A DNA stretch of 64,000 nucleotides, from the NCBI RefSeq assembly GCF_010685995.1, contig NZ_JAAGWK010000010.1:62001-126000 (forward strand), in the 5' to 3' direction. The notes below the pieces were generated by a model. That model was not told where the DNA came from. It saw only the letters and a program-made list of their open reading frames with translations, and searched no databases. This DNA comes from Goekera deserti. GTDB lineage: Bacteria; Actinomycetota; Actinomycetes; Mycobacteriales; Geodermatophilaceae. Position 1 is the first letter of the stretch. Every line of letters begins with the position of its first letter. The translations under genes and the position numbers were made by a program. Shown piece by piece: positions 1 through 7,583 of the stretch.

Positions 1-138
1 CTGGACCACATGCAGAAGGGCGAGCTGGTCACCGAGCACCTGGCCACGCACACCATGCCGCTCATCGACGGCCCGCGCGGCTACGAGATGTTCAAGGCCA
101 AGACCGACGGCTGCGTGCGGGCGGTCTTCACGCCCTGA
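1..138 (+). CDS. Zinc-dependent alcohol dehydrogenase, C-terminal end only
   Basis: Only the last 45 codons lie in the window, open from base 1 to a TGA at 136-138. The tail (HTMPL...GYEMFKAKTDGCVRAVFTP) has the closing helix and strand pattern of medium-chain zinc alcohol dehydrogenases. The complete homologue at 51930 ends similarly (THRVPL...AYEDF...VKVLLQP), so the fragment probably belongs to the same formaldehyde-dehydrogenase-like branch. The substrate cannot be told from this piece. A long hairpin begins 10 bases after the stop. The family call is fairly safe; the exact subfamily is inference. Confidence 0.7.
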   Translation: MDHMQKGELVTEHLATHTMPLIDGPRGYEMFKAKTDGCVRAVFTP

Positions 139-148
139 CCTCGCCATC

Positions 149-196
149 GTGCGCTGGTCGTCGTCCGGGTCCGCTCCCGGGCGACGACCAGCGCAC
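149..196. terminator. Long hairpin between ADH fragment and DUF559 gene
   Basis: A perfect 15-base inverted repeat (GTGCGCTGGTCGTCG at 149-163, complement at 182-196) encloses an 18-base loop that can itself pair (CCGGG/CCCGG), so the hairpin is nearly continuous. It can end the upstream dehydrogenase transcript. There is no U-tract, as is common in high-GC actinobacteria. It is also the left member of the pair of palindromes that bracket the DUF559 gene at 256-1125. Confidence 0.6.
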
Positions 197-255
197 AGCC
201 GCGGTGCCTGTGGACGGCGGCAGCGGGGGCGGGGTGGTCCGGGCATGGTGCGCGG

Positions 256-1125
256 GTGCTCGCTCACGTGCCCGAGCAGTTGCGTGGGCGGGTGTTCCGC
301 GGCTCGCGGGTCGTCCGCGACGGGGTGCTGACACCCCGGCAGCTGCGCAGCTCGGCCTGGCGGCGACTGTTCCCCGACGTGTACGCGCACGCCGACGTAC
401 CGGTCGACCACGCCCTGCGCGCCCGGGCGGCCGCCAGCGTCCTGCTCCCGGACGCCGTCGTGTCCGGGAGCAGTGCGGCGGTCCTGTGGGGTGTCGACCT
501 CGTCGGCCCCCACGACGACGTCGAGCTGACCCGGGCGGCGGGCACGCACCCGGTGCGGGTGCCGGGCCTCCGCGTACGCCGCACCGACCTGCACCCGGAC
601 GTCGTGTGGTGCCGCGCTGGGGTGCGGGTGCTCACCCCGGAGGCGTCGGCAGCGTCGGTCGCCGCTGCACTGCCGCCCGTGGACGCCGTCGTCGCGCTCG
701 ACCGGCTGGTGCTCAGTGGGGTCGTCGAGCTCGCGGCGGTCCGCGCCGCGGCCGGGACGCTGACCGGTGCCGGTGCCCGGCGCGCCCGCACGGCTGCCGC
801 CCGCGCGGACGGACTGGCGCAGTCTCCGCAGGAGACCCGGCTCCGGCTGCTGCTGCACGCCAGCCGGCTGCCCCGGCCGATCGCACAGCACAGGATCCGG
901 TACGGCGGCCGCGAGATCGCGCGGGTCGACTTCGGCTGGCCCGAGCAGCGGGTGGCGGTGGAGTACGACGGCCTGTGGCACGCGGAGCCCGGCCAGTTCG
1001 CCAGGGACCGCGCACGGCTCAACCGACTCACCGCTGCCGGCTGGCGGATCGTCTTCGTGACCGCGGCCGACCTGCACGCACCCGAGCACCTGCTGGCCCG
1101 CATCGCCGCCGCCCTCGCCCCCTGA
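256..1125 (+). CDS. DUF559 (Vsr-like endonuclease fold) protein, copy 1
   Basis: 289 residues starting at GTG 256. The N-terminal half (about residues 15-75, RVVRDGVLTPRQLR...FPDVYAHADV...SSAAVLWGVDL) resembles the AbiEi-type winged-helix region often found in front of DUF559. The C-terminal part (about 210-285: VDFGWPEQRVAVEYDG, then RDRARLNRLTAAGWRIVFV) is the DUF559 domain, related to very-short-patch-repair endonucleases; the D/E residues in VDFGW and VEYDG are the presumed catalytic acids. The biological role of the family is unknown. A close paralogue lies at 4149-5015. Both genes stand alone between long palindromes. Functional assignment beyond nuclease-like fold would be speculation. 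Confidence 0.75.
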   Translation: MLAHVPEQLRGRVFRGSRVVRDGVLTPRQLRSSAWRRLFPDVYAHADVPVDHALRARAAASVLLPDAVVSGSSAAVLWGVDLVGPHDDVELTRAAGTHPVRVPGLRVRRTDLHPDVVWCRAGVRVLTPEASAASVAAALPPVDAVVALDRLVLSGVVELAAVRAAAGTLTGAGARRARTAAARADGLAQSPQETRLRLLLHASRLPRPIAQHRIRYGGREIARVDFGWPEQRVAVEYDGLWHAEPGQFARDRARLNRLTAAGWRIVFVTAADLHAPEHLLARIAAALAP

Positions 1126-1138
1126 CCCAGCCTGCCGA

Positions 1139-1188
1139 TGTGCACGAGTGGTCGGGTGCGCGCGGTACGGGGCGACCACTGGTGCACA
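1139..1188. repeat. Palindrome on the right flank of DUF559 copy 1
   Basis: Arms 1139-1154 and 1173-1188 (TGTGCACGAGTGGTCG and its complement with one mismatch) enclose an 18-base loop. It lies 14 bases after the DUF559 stop and upstream of the RHH gene. It probably acts as a terminator, and forms a pair with the hairpin at 149-196 on the other side of the gene. Confidence 0.6.
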
Positions 1189-1236
1189 CCCGCGGCTGCC
1201 GACCCGGCCCCCCGACTAGTTTGCTGGCATTCGAGC

Positions 1237-1398
1237 ATGCCACCTGACGGCAAGCAGCAGTTCAACGTCTACCTGCCCCCGGCACTCGTCCGCCGCGTCA
1301 AGCACGCGGCCGTCGATGCCGGTGAGTCGCTGTCGCTCTTCGTCGAGCAGGCGCTCACCGCCCACCTGTCCCGGCTCGAGGAGGACGACCGTCCGTGA
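1237..1398 (+). CDS. Small ribbon-helix-helix (CopG-like) protein
   Basis: 53 residues from ATG 1237. The pattern QFNVYLPPALVRRVKHAAVDAG followed by SLSLFVEQALTAHL is a classic RHH fold: one beta strand, then two helices that form a DNA-binding dimer. It overlaps the next gene by four bases (GTGA at 1395-1398), so the two are translationally coupled. No toxin of a known family follows; the partner is a VOC-fold protein. It may be an autoregulator of this small operon; that role is inferred from fold and position only. Confidence 0.7.
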   Translation: MPPDGKQQFNVYLPPALVRRVKHAAVDAGESLSLFVEQALTAHLSRLEEDDRP

Positions 1399-1745
1399 AG
1401 CTCATGCCCATCCGCTACTGCTCGGACGTCGCCGCGTCCGCCCGCTTCTACCGTGCCCTCGGCCTGGACGGCGGCCCGGTCTCCCGGCCCGGGGAGTGGG
1501 CCGAGCTGCCCGCCGCCACCGGCATGCTGGCCTTGCACCACGCCGGCGGGGAGAGCCCGGCCGGGTCGTGCGAGCTGGCCTTCGAGTGCGACGAACCGCT
1601 CGAGGCCGTCGCCGACCGGCTGCGCGCCGCCGGGTTCACCCCGGACGGTGTGGTCGACGAGAGCTTCGGCCGCTCGCTGCGGGTCGCCGACCCGGACGGG
1701 GTGTGGGTGCAGGTCAACGAGCACGACCGTGACCTCTACACCTGA
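1395..1745 (+). CDS. VOC (glyoxalase/bleomycin-resistance fold) family protein
   Basis: 116 residues, GTG start inside the stop of the RHH gene. It shows the single-module VOC pattern: MPIRYCSDVAASARFYRALGL at the N terminus, a central LALHHAGGESPAGSCELAFECD strand, and the closing LRVADPDGVWVQVNEHD. Such proteins bind a metal in a paired beta-alpha-beta-beta-beta fold, usually as dimers, and act as lyases, dioxygenases or drug-binding proteins. The substrate is not predictable. The last 17 bases overlap the phosphatase gene, making three coupled genes. Confidence 0.75.
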   Translation: MKLMPIRYCSDVAASARFYRALGLDGGPVSRPGEWAELPAATGMLALHHAGGESPAGSCELAFECDEPLEAVADRLRAAGFTPDGVVDESFGRSLRVADPDGVWVQVNEHDRDLYT

Positions 1746-2211
1746 CACCAGCGACGACGGGGCGCCGCGGGAGGACGCCCCCTGGCCGCCGGGGACGCCC
1801 GGGCTGCTGGCCCTGCCGTCCGGCCGGCTGGTCCGGGGTCGCGCACTGGGGCGGCCGCTGCCGCCGGGCCCGCCGCCGACGTTCGCCGTGCACCTGCTCG
1901 GCGCGCCACCCCCCGACCCCGGCTGGGAGCACCGCTGGGTGGCCTGGCCGGACTTCCGGCTGCCCCGCGACCCGGCGGCGTTCACCGAGGTGCTCATCGA
2001 GGCGTGGCACCGGTCGGCGACCGGTCGGGTGGAGGTCGCCTGCCACGGCGGACACGGCCGCACCGGCACGGCGCTGGCGTGTCTCGCCGTCCTGGACGGG
2101 GTGGCGCCGGCCGACGCGGTGCGCTTCGTGCGGGAGCGGTACGCCCGCCGCGCGGTGGAGACGCCCGGCCAGCGCCGGTTCGTCGCCCGCTTCCGGGCTC
2201 CGGTGCGCTGA
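1729..2211 (+). CDS. Protein-tyrosine-phosphatase-like protein
   Basis: 160 residues if translation starts at GTG 1729, 17 bases before the end of the VOC gene; this is the only suitable start near the junction. The signature VACHGGHGRTGTALACLAVL (about residues 103-122) is the Cys-X5-Arg-Thr phosphatase loop with the nucleophile Cys and the phosphate-binding Arg. Length and layout fit the short actinobacterial dual-specificity-like phosphatases. It is the third gene of the RHH-VOC operon. Target unknown. Confidence 0.7.
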   Translation: MTSTPDTSDDGAPREDAPWPPGTPGLLALPSGRLVRGRALGRPLPPGPPPTFAVHLLGAPPPDPGWEHRWVAWPDFRLPRDPAAFTEVLIEAWHRSATGRVEVACHGGHGRTGTALACLAVLDGVAPADAVRFVRERYARRAVETPGQRRFVARFRAPVR

Positions 2212-2227
2212 GACCCGCGGCGGCCGA

Positions 2228-2233
2228 TACCGT
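2228..2233 (+). promoter_or_regulatory. -10 box (TACCGT) of a probably leaderless mRNA
   Basis: TACCGT ends six bases before ATG 2240 and no ribosome-binding site lies between. Actinobacterial -10 boxes (TANNNT) sit 6-8 bases before the transcription start, so transcription would begin at or next to the start codon. Confidence 0.45.
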
Positions 2234-2239
2234 CGGACC

Positions 2240-2788
2240 ATGCTGCAGCCACCGGCTCCCGAGAGCCTCCCCACCCCGGACCGCAGCGACGACGAGACCC
2301 CGGCACCCGACCCGCGCGCCGCGCGGGACGAGGGCGTGGTGACCGGGCTGGCCGACCGCGAGCGACTGGTCGAGCTGATCCTGCAGGCCCACGACGAGGA
2401 CCACGCCGCGACCCTCGTCACCGAGGGCCTCGACCTCGCGCCGGGAGCGGCCGAGGCACTGCTGGAGCTCCAGCTCAAGCAGCTCACCTACGCCCGCCGT
2501 GCCGAGCTCGTCGACGAGCTGACGGTGCGGACGACGCCCTGGGGCCCGCCGATGACCCTCCAGGCCAGCTTTCCCACGCCGACCACCGCCCGGATCACCA
2601 TCGACGACGCCGAGCACCAGGTGCGCACCGGCAACCGGCACGACACCCAGCTCCAGCTGGTGCAGCTGGTCACCCGGCTGGTCGCCCGCCCCCGCCTGCG
2701 CCCGGTCACCGTCACCACGGGCAGCCGGCAGTGGATCGTGGTCCAGCCCGACGGCCACGCCACCTGGCAGGACGACGAGCCCGGCTGA
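2240..2788 (+). CDS. Hypothetical protein with a GyrA-like helical segment
   Basis: 182 residues from ATG 2240. Residues about 46-95 (RERLVELILQAHDEDHAATLVTEG...AAEALLELQLKQLT) resemble the helical stretch of DNA gyrase subunit A that ends in LDMQLRRLT, a similarity seen by eye only. The C-terminal half (about 105-178) is beta-rich, with alternating T/V/I strands (ARITIDDAEHQV, PVTVTTGSRQWIVVQPDG). No catalytic motif, signal peptide or membrane segment is visible. It stands alone between the phosphatase operon and the winged-helix gene, each with its own close -10 box. Function unknown. Confidence 0.6.
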   Translation: MLQPPAPESLPTPDRSDDETPAPDPRAARDEGVVTGLADRERLVELILQAHDEDHAATLVTEGLDLAPGAAEALLELQLKQLTYARRAELVDELTVRTTPWGPPMTLQASFPTPTTARITIDDAEHQVRTGNRHDTQLQLVQLVTRLVARPRLRPVTVTTGSRQWIVVQPDGHATWQDDEPG

Positions 2789-2819
2789 CGCGGGAGCTCC
2801 GATGTGGCGCCCGCGACCC

Positions 2820-2825
2820 TAGGGT
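2820..2825 (+). promoter_or_regulatory. -10 box (TAGGGT) of a probably leaderless mRNA
   Basis: TAGGGT ends six bases before GTG 2832, again without a ribosome-binding site. The arrangement is the same as at 2228-2233. Confidence 0.4.
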
Positions 2826-2831
2826 GGCCTC

Positions 2832-3896
2832 GTGCTCCAGGTCACCCGGTCGCAGGCGCTGGCGAGCCGGGTGCGGGCGCAGCAGCTCGACCGGGAGGCC
2901 GGCTCCGCCGACGACGCGGACGCGCTCGACCTGGGCGTGCAGGACACCGGCCCGGACGGCGGGCTGTGGGCGCTGGCGATCCGCGGCGTCGTACCCGCCG
3001 ACAGCGGGCTGGCCACCGTCTGGACGGTCCGCGGCGCCCCGCACCTCTACCGCCGCGCCGATCTGCCGCAGATCGCCGCGGCGACCGCGCCGTTCTCCGA
3101 CGCCGACGCCGGCAAGCGGATCTTCGACGCGAGCAAGCCGCTGCAGGCGGCCGGGATCGGCAACCTGGAGGCGCTGGACGCCGTCGCCTCCACGATGCGC
3201 TCGGTCGTGCGCGAGCCGACGGTCAAGGGCGTGATGTCCCGGCGGGTCGCCGATCTGATGCCGGCGCCCTACCTGCGGCACTGCCGGCCCTGCGACGCCG
3301 TCCACCTGTACGAGCAGCCGTTCCGCCTGGCGGCGCTGCGAGCCGGGCTGGAGCTCGTGGCCGGCACCTCTCCCCCCGTGCTGCAGCCGATCCCCGACTT
3401 CGCACCGGCCCCGGTCGCGGGCGAGCGGTTCGACGTGGTGCGCGGCTACCTGCGCCTGCTCGGCCCGGCGACCCCGCAGGACGTCGCCGGCTACCTCGAC
3501 GCCCCGGTCAAGGACGTCAGGGCCCGCTGGCCGGCCGACGCGGTGGTGGTCTCCGTCGACGGCAGGCCGTGCTGGGCCCTCGGTGACCTGGACGGCGACC
3601 CGGTGCGCGGCGTCCGGCTGCTCGGGCCGTTCGACCCGTTCCTGCAGGCCCGGGACCGCACCCTGCTGGTACCCGACCGGGACCGGCAGAAGGAGCTGTG
3701 GCCGGTCCTCGGCCGGCCCGGCGGCGTGCTGGCCGACGGGGAACTCGCCGGCACGTGGCGGGCAGCCAAGAAGAACCGGACGGTCGCGGTCACCGCGCAC
3801 CTGTGGTCCCAGGTCAGCCAGGTCGCGATCACGGAGCAGGCCGAGCGACTGGCCGCCTACCGCGGACTCGAGCTGTCCCGCGTGGCGATCGGCTGA
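2832..3896 (+). CDS. Winged helix DNA-binding domain protein (HTH_42, AlkZ-like family)
   Basis: 354 residues from GTG 2832. The three-part layout of the HTH_42 family is visible: an N-terminal module with ALDLGVQDTGPDGGLWALAIRG, a middle winged-helix region (VVRGYLRLLGPATPQDVAGYLDAP) and a C-terminal region with GPFDPFLQARDRTLLVPDR. Family members include AlkZ/YcaQ-type glycosylases that unhook DNA interstrand crosslinks. AlkZ uses a Gln-X-Gln pair; here the aligned motif reads VQDT, so the second Gln is missing and activity is doubtful. The paralogue at 59655 keeps VQGQ. A hairpin at 3921-3942 follows. Confidence 0.7.
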   Translation: MLQVTRSQALASRVRAQQLDREAGSADDADALDLGVQDTGPDGGLWALAIRGVVPADSGLATVWTVRGAPHLYRRADLPQIAAATAPFSDADAGKRIFDASKPLQAAGIGNLEALDAVASTMRSVVREPTVKGVMSRRVADLMPAPYLRHCRPCDAVHLYEQPFRLAALRAGLELVAGTSPPVLQPIPDFAPAPVAGERFDVVRGYLRLLGPATPQDVAGYLDAPVKDVRARWPADAVVVSVDGRPCWALGDLDGDPVRGVRLLGPFDPFLQARDRTLLVPDRDRQKELWPVLGRPGGVLADGELAGTWRAAKKNRTVAVTAHLWSQVSQVAITEQAERLAAYRGLELSRVAIG

Positions 3897-3920
3897 CCGG
3901 ACGGGTCGACAGGCCGAGCA

Positions 3921-3942
3921 GTCGACACGGGGACGTGTCGAC
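3921..3942. terminator. Hairpin after the winged-helix gene
   Basis: Perfect nine-base arms (GTCGACACG / CGTGTCGAC) with a four-base loop, 24 bases after the stop. It probably ends the transcript of the gene at 2832-3896. Confidence 0.5.
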
Positions 3943-4015
3943 ATGGACACACCGTGGCCAGGTCCCCGCCCCACCACTGCCGGCGCGCCGTCCGGTCACG
4001 ACCGCTCGCTCATCT

Positions 4016-4081
4016 CCCGCGAGTGTCGGCCCAGCGGGGTCTCGGCCACCCGGACACCCCGCTGGACCGACACTCGACGGG
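4016..4081. repeat. Palindromic element A, left flank of DUF559 copy 2
   Basis: The core 4020-4076 has 21-base arms (CGAGTGTCGGCCCAGCGGGGT and its complement with one mismatch) around a 15-base loop. By eye its reverse complement matches element B at 5023-5079 at 48 of 57 positions; the direct alignment gives 44 of 57. The two elements therefore look like one repeat in opposite orientations on either side of the DUF559 gene at 4149-5015. Confidence 0.7.
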
Positions 4082-4148
4082 CCTGTGGACGACGGCAGCG
4101 GGCTCGGGGGTGATCGGGGCAGCATCTGCGCTCGTGCCTCGGCCTGCG

Positions 4149-5015
4149 ATGCGACCGTCCTCGCTGGTCAGCGGGCCGTTCCGGGGCACCGACGCCGTGC
4201 ACCGTGGGCTGCTCACCCGCGACCAGCTGCGCGGGCGTGCGTGGTGCCGGCTGTTCCCCGACGTCTACTGCGACGCCCGGCTCCCGGCGACCCACATGCT
4301 GCTCTGCCGCGCCGGCTGCCTCGCCGTCCCCCGCGCCGTGGTCACCGGGCGCAGTGCGGCCGTGCTGTGGGGTGTCGACCTCGCCGGCACCACCGACACC
4401 GTCGAGCTGACCGTGCCGCCGGGATCGTCGGCGCGCACGTTGACCGGTGTCCGGGTCAGGCGTGCACGGCTGACACCCGAGGAGGTCACCCGTCGGCGGT
4501 CGCTCCCGGTGACCACCCCGCTGGCCACTGCGGTCGAGGTGGCGCGGACGAGCGTCGACCTGGAGGGCGCCGTGATCGCCCTCGACCGGTTGGTCGTCTC
4601 CGGGGTCGTCGACCTGGACGCGGTCCGCCGGGCCGCTCATCTCACGACCGGCCGTGGATGCGGGCAGCTGCGGCGGGCCGCCGACCTCGCCGACGGACTG
4701 GCCGAGTCGCCGCAGGAGACCCGGCTGCGGCTGCTCCTGGGTGGGTCCGGCCTGCCGCGGCCGGTCGCCCAGCACCGCATCGTCGTGGCCGGCGTCGTCC
4801 TGGCGAGGGTCGACTTCGGCTGGCCGGAGCGCAAGGTCGCCGTCGAGTACGACGGGTCGTGGCATGCCGAGCCGGGGCAGTTCGCGAAGGACCGCCGGCG
4901 ACTCAACCGGCTCACCGCCGCCGGCTGGCGCATCGTCTTCGTCACCGCCGCCGACCTGTACCACCCGGCCGAGCTGGTCGCCCGGATCGCCGCCGCGCTG
5001 GCCTTCCTGCCGTGA
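4149..5015 (+). CDS. DUF559 (Vsr-like endonuclease fold) protein, copy 2
   Basis: 288 residues from ATG 4149; GTG 4134 is an alternative, but 4149 gives an N terminus of about the same length as copy 1. The domain order matches copy 1: a winged-helix-like N-terminal region (GLLTRDQLRGRAWCRLFPDVYCDA...SAAVLWGVDLAG), then DUF559 with VDFGWPERKVAVEYDGSWHAEPGQFAKDRRRLNRLTAAGWRIVFVTAADL in two or three unbroken conserved blocks. The C-terminal halves of the copies are nearly identical while the middle parts differ. The gene is closely bracketed by palindromic elements A and B, with B filling the whole gap to paaE. Role unknown. Confidence 0.75.
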   Translation: MRPSSLVSGPFRGTDAVHRGLLTRDQLRGRAWCRLFPDVYCDARLPATHMLLCRAGCLAVPRAVVTGRSAAVLWGVDLAGTTDTVELTVPPGSSARTLTGVRVRRARLTPEEVTRRRSLPVTTPLATAVEVARTSVDLEGAVIALDRLVVSGVVDLDAVRRAAHLTTGRGCGQLRRAADLADGLAESPQETRLRLLLGGSGLPRPVAQHRIVVAGVVLARVDFGWPERKVAVEYDGSWHAEPGQFAKDRRRLNRLTAAGWRIVFVTAADLYHPAELVARIAAALAFLP

Positions 5016-5017
5016 CG

Positions 5018-5083
5018 CCCGTCGAGTGTCGATTCAGCGGGGTGTCCGGCCGCTGGAGACCCCGCCGAGCCGACACTCGGGGG
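5018..5083. repeat. Palindromic element B, right flank of DUF559 copy 2
   Basis: The core 5023-5079 has 21-base imperfect arms and a 15-base loop. It exactly fills the space between the stop of the DUF559 gene (5015) and the stop of convergent paaE (5085), so it can serve as a two-way terminator. It is the inverted partner of element A. Confidence 0.7.
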
Positions 5084-5084
5084 G

Positions 5085-6161
5085 TCAGGCGTCGAAGTCG
5101 ATGGTGACGGCGTCGGAGACGGGCAGGGTCTGGCAGGTGAGCACGTAGCCCGCGTCTACCTCGCTGGCGTCGAGGGCGTAGTTGCGCCGCATGTCGACGT
5201 CGCCGTCGGTGACCCGGGCGCGGCAGGTGCCGCACACGCCGCCCTTGCAGGCGAATGGGAGGTCGCTGCGCACGCGCTGGGCGGAGTCGAGCACGGGTGC
5301 GTCCTTGGGCAGCGCCAGCGTGGTGGACCGGCCGTCCAGGACGACGGTGACCTGGCTGCTCGGCCCGTCGAGGACCTCGTCGTCGCCGCGCACCGGCACC
5401 GGAGGCACGTCGTCGACGAAGAACAGCTCCTGGTGCACCTTCTCCGCCGGCACCCCGAGCTCGGCGAGCAGCTCGCGGGCCTCGGTCACCATGCCGTGCG
5501 GGCCGCAGAGCCACCAGTGGTCGGTGTCCTCGACGTCGACCAGCGCGCTCACGAGGGTGCGCAGCCGGTCGCCGTCCAGCCGGCCGCTGGTGACCTCGGC
5601 GTCTCGGGGTTCGCGGGAGAGCACGTGCACCAGTTGCAGCCGGGAGCCGTGGCGGTCCTTCAGGTCGGCCAGTTCGTCGGCGAACATCACCGTGTTGGTG
5701 CGCCGGTTGCCGTAGAAGACGGTGACCGTCGACTCGCCGTCCCGCAGCACCGTGCCGGCCAGGCTGAGCACCGGGGTGACCCCCGAGCCGGCGACGACGA
5801 ACACGTGGTCGGCCGGGGTGGAGACGTCCGCGGTGAAGGTGCCGGACGGCGGCAGCACCTCGATCGTGTCGCCGGCCTGCACCTCGTTGACCAGCCAGGC
5901 GGAGAAGAAACCGCCCGGCACCTCCCGGACACCGACCCGCGGCGGCGAGCCCATCGGCGCGCAGATCGAGTACGACCGGCGCTCATCGCGCTCGCCGTCC
6001 ACCCGGCGCAGCGTCAGCGCCTGCCCGGGCCGGAACGCGTAGTCCTCGGCCAGCTCCGGCGGGACGTCGAAGGTCACCGCGACCGCGTCGTCGGTCAGCC
6101 GCTCGACCCGGGCGACCGTCAGCTGGTGGAACTGCGGTCGCCTGCGCTGGGTGCTGGTCAC
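5085..6161 (-). CDS. paaE: 1,2-phenylacetyl-CoA epoxidase reductase subunit
   Basis: 358 residues from GTG 6161; an AGGAGG lies seven bases upstream and the start shares one base with the paaD stop. It delivers electrons from NADPH to the PaaA di-iron site. The FAD domain comes first (FRPGQALTLRRV, RRSYSICAPMG), then the NAD(P) domain (VVAGSGVTPVLSLAGT), then a C-terminal plant-type 2Fe-2S ferredoxin with CKGGVCGTCRARV and a last Cys in VLTCQ. It is the last gene of the paaABCDE operon and converges on DUF559 copy 2. Confidence 0.95.
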   Translation of the reverse strand: MTSTQRRRPQFHQLTVARVERLTDDAVAVTFDVPPELAEDYAFRPGQALTLRRVDGERDERRSYSICAPMGSPPRVGVREVPGGFFSAWLVNEVQAGDTIEVLPPSGTFTADVSTPADHVFVVAGSGVTPVLSLAGTVLRDGESTVTVFYGNRRTNTVMFADELADLKDRHGSRLQLVHVLSREPRDAEVTSGRLDGDRLRTLVSALVDVEDTDHWWLCGPHGMVTEARELLAELGVPAEKVHQELFFVDDVPPVPVRGDDEVLDGPSSQVTVVLDGRSTTLALPKDAPVLDSAQRVRSDLPFACKGGVCGTCRARVTDGDVDMRRNYALDASEVDAGYVLTCQTLPVSDAVTIDFDA

Positions 6162-6664
6162 TAGACCTCCTTCACGTGCTCGAACGGCTCGGCGCAGCTG
6201 CGGCACCGGCGCATGGCCTTGCACGCCGTCGCGCTGAACTCGCTGACCTCAACGGTGTCCGCCGATCCGCAGACCGGGCAGGACGCCGTCCGCCGGCTCG
6301 GTCCGAGGGTGAGCGGGACGGGCCCGGACGGGCGGACCGGCGCCTTCCCGGGCGGCGCGATGCCACCGTCGGCGAGCTTGCGCCGGCCGGCCTCGCTGAT
6401 CCAGTCGGTGCTCCAGGGCGGCGACAGGACGGTGCGCACGTCGACCTCGGCGAACCCTGCCCGGTGCAGCGCGTGGACCAGGTCGGCCCGCATCACGCCC
6501 ATCGCCGGGCAGCCGGAGTAGGTCGGCGTGATCTCGACGACCACGGTGCCGGCCTCCTCGCGCACGTCCCGCAGCACCCCGAGGTCGGCCAGCGTCAGCA
6601 TCGGCAGCTCCGGGTCGGTCACCGTCTCCGCCACTGCCCGCGCGCTCGTCACCACCGCCGTCAC
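6161..6664 (-). CDS. paaD: Phenylacetate-CoA oxygenase Fe-S assembly protein
   Basis: 167 residues from GTG 6664, overlapping the paaC stop by four bases. The N-terminal half (about 8-90) is a MIP18/DUF59 domain (TVTDPELPMLTLADLGVLRDV, TPTYSGCPAMGVMRADL). The C terminus carries a zinc-ribbon-like set of Cys (CPVCGSADT...CKAMRRCRSC). PaaD is needed for the activity of the epoxidase complex, probably for maturation of the PaaE cluster. Length and order in paaABCDE are standard. Confidence 0.93.
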   Translation of the reverse strand: MTAVVTSARAVAETVTDPELPMLTLADLGVLRDVREEAGTVVVEITPTYSGCPAMGVMRADLVHALHRAGFAEVDVRTVLSPPWSTDWISEAGRRKLADGGIAPPGKAPVRPSGPVPLTLGPSRRTASCPVCGSADTVEVSEFSATACKAMRRCRSCAEPFEHVKEV

Positions 6665-7572
6665 CAGGTGGCTGCGGGGTGCTGGCGGGCGAGGCCCTGG
6701 AGGTCGGCGAGCAGGGCGGTGAGCTCGGGGCCGTGCCGGCCGAGGCGGCCGCTGGGGGCGGCGTCGGCGGGCCAGGCGGGGACGGCGAGCGTGGCCCGCT
6801 CGACGACCATCGTCAGGACACCGGTGACCTCGTCGCGCAGCTCGGCGGGGTCGACGGCGACGCCGGCCTCGACCAGCCGGCGCTCGACGTCGGTGGCGGT
6901 GAACAGATCGGCCGTCAGCGGCCAGACGGCGTCGACGCCGGCCTGCGCGCGGCGGTGCGACTCGGTCGTGCCGTCACCGAGGCGGAGCAGCCAGCGGGCG
7001 GCGTGGTCGCGGTGGTAGGTCAGCTCGTGCACGCCCTTGGCGGCGATCGCGGCGAGCACCGGGTCGCGGGAGGTGCGCAGCCGGGTGAACAGCGCGAGCC
7101 GCCATGCCGAGGCCACCAGCAGCCGCACCATCGTCCGGGCGAAGTCGCCGTTCTCCGCCTCGACCAGCGCGGTGTTGCGGAACTCGTCGGCGTCGCGGAA
7201 GTAGGCGAGCGCGTCCTCGTCCGGGATGGAGTCGGTCGCCTGCTCGCGGGACCGGCCCAGCACCCCGACCGAGCCGGCGCGGGCGAGCAGCAGCCGCGCC
7301 TGGCCGAGCAGGTCGAGCCCGCTGTTGGCCAGCGCGACCTCCTCCTCCAGCTCCGGCGCGTTGGTCGCCCACTGCGTCAGCCGCTGGCACAGCACGAGCG
7401 CGTCGTCACCCAGCATCAGGCAGTAGACGCCCAGGTCAGCCGGGTCGATGCCCTCCGGCACCGTGGTGTCCACCCCGGCCAGCGGGTCGTCGAACCCGGT
7501 GCCGAACGCCCACTGCCCCTCGCCCCCATGGGCATGGTCCAGCGCGTCGTACACCGTCTCCTCGTGCGCCAC
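6661..7572 (-). CDS. paaC: 1,2-phenylacetyl-CoA epoxidase structural subunit
   Basis: 303 residues from GTG 7572, chosen because GAGGAG lies seven bases upstream; a longer frame reaches 7599. PaaC is a ferritin-like four-helix protein that pairs with PaaA and is needed for substrate turnover but lacks a working di-iron site. Conserved stretches include QWATNAPELEEEVALANSGLDLLGQARLLL, split here by normal helix breaks, and HELTYHRDHAARWLLRLGDGT. The 76-base gap to paaB holds two palindromic units (7584-7629). Confidence 0.93.
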   Translation of the reverse strand: MAHEETVYDALDHAHGGEGQWAFGTGFDDPLAGVDTTVPEGIDPADLGVYCLMLGDDALVLCQRLTQWATNAPELEEEVALANSGLDLLGQARLLLARAGSVGVLGRSREQATDSIPDEDALAYFRDADEFRNTALVEAENGDFARTMVRLLVASAWRLALFTRLRTSRDPVLAAIAAKGVHELTYHRDHAARWLLRLGDGTTESHRRAQAGVDAVWPLTADLFTATDVERRLVEAGVAVDPAELRDEVTGVLTMVVERATLAVPAWPADAAPSGRLGRHGPELTALLADLQGLARQHPAATW

Positions 7573-7583
7573 GGACGCGCTCC

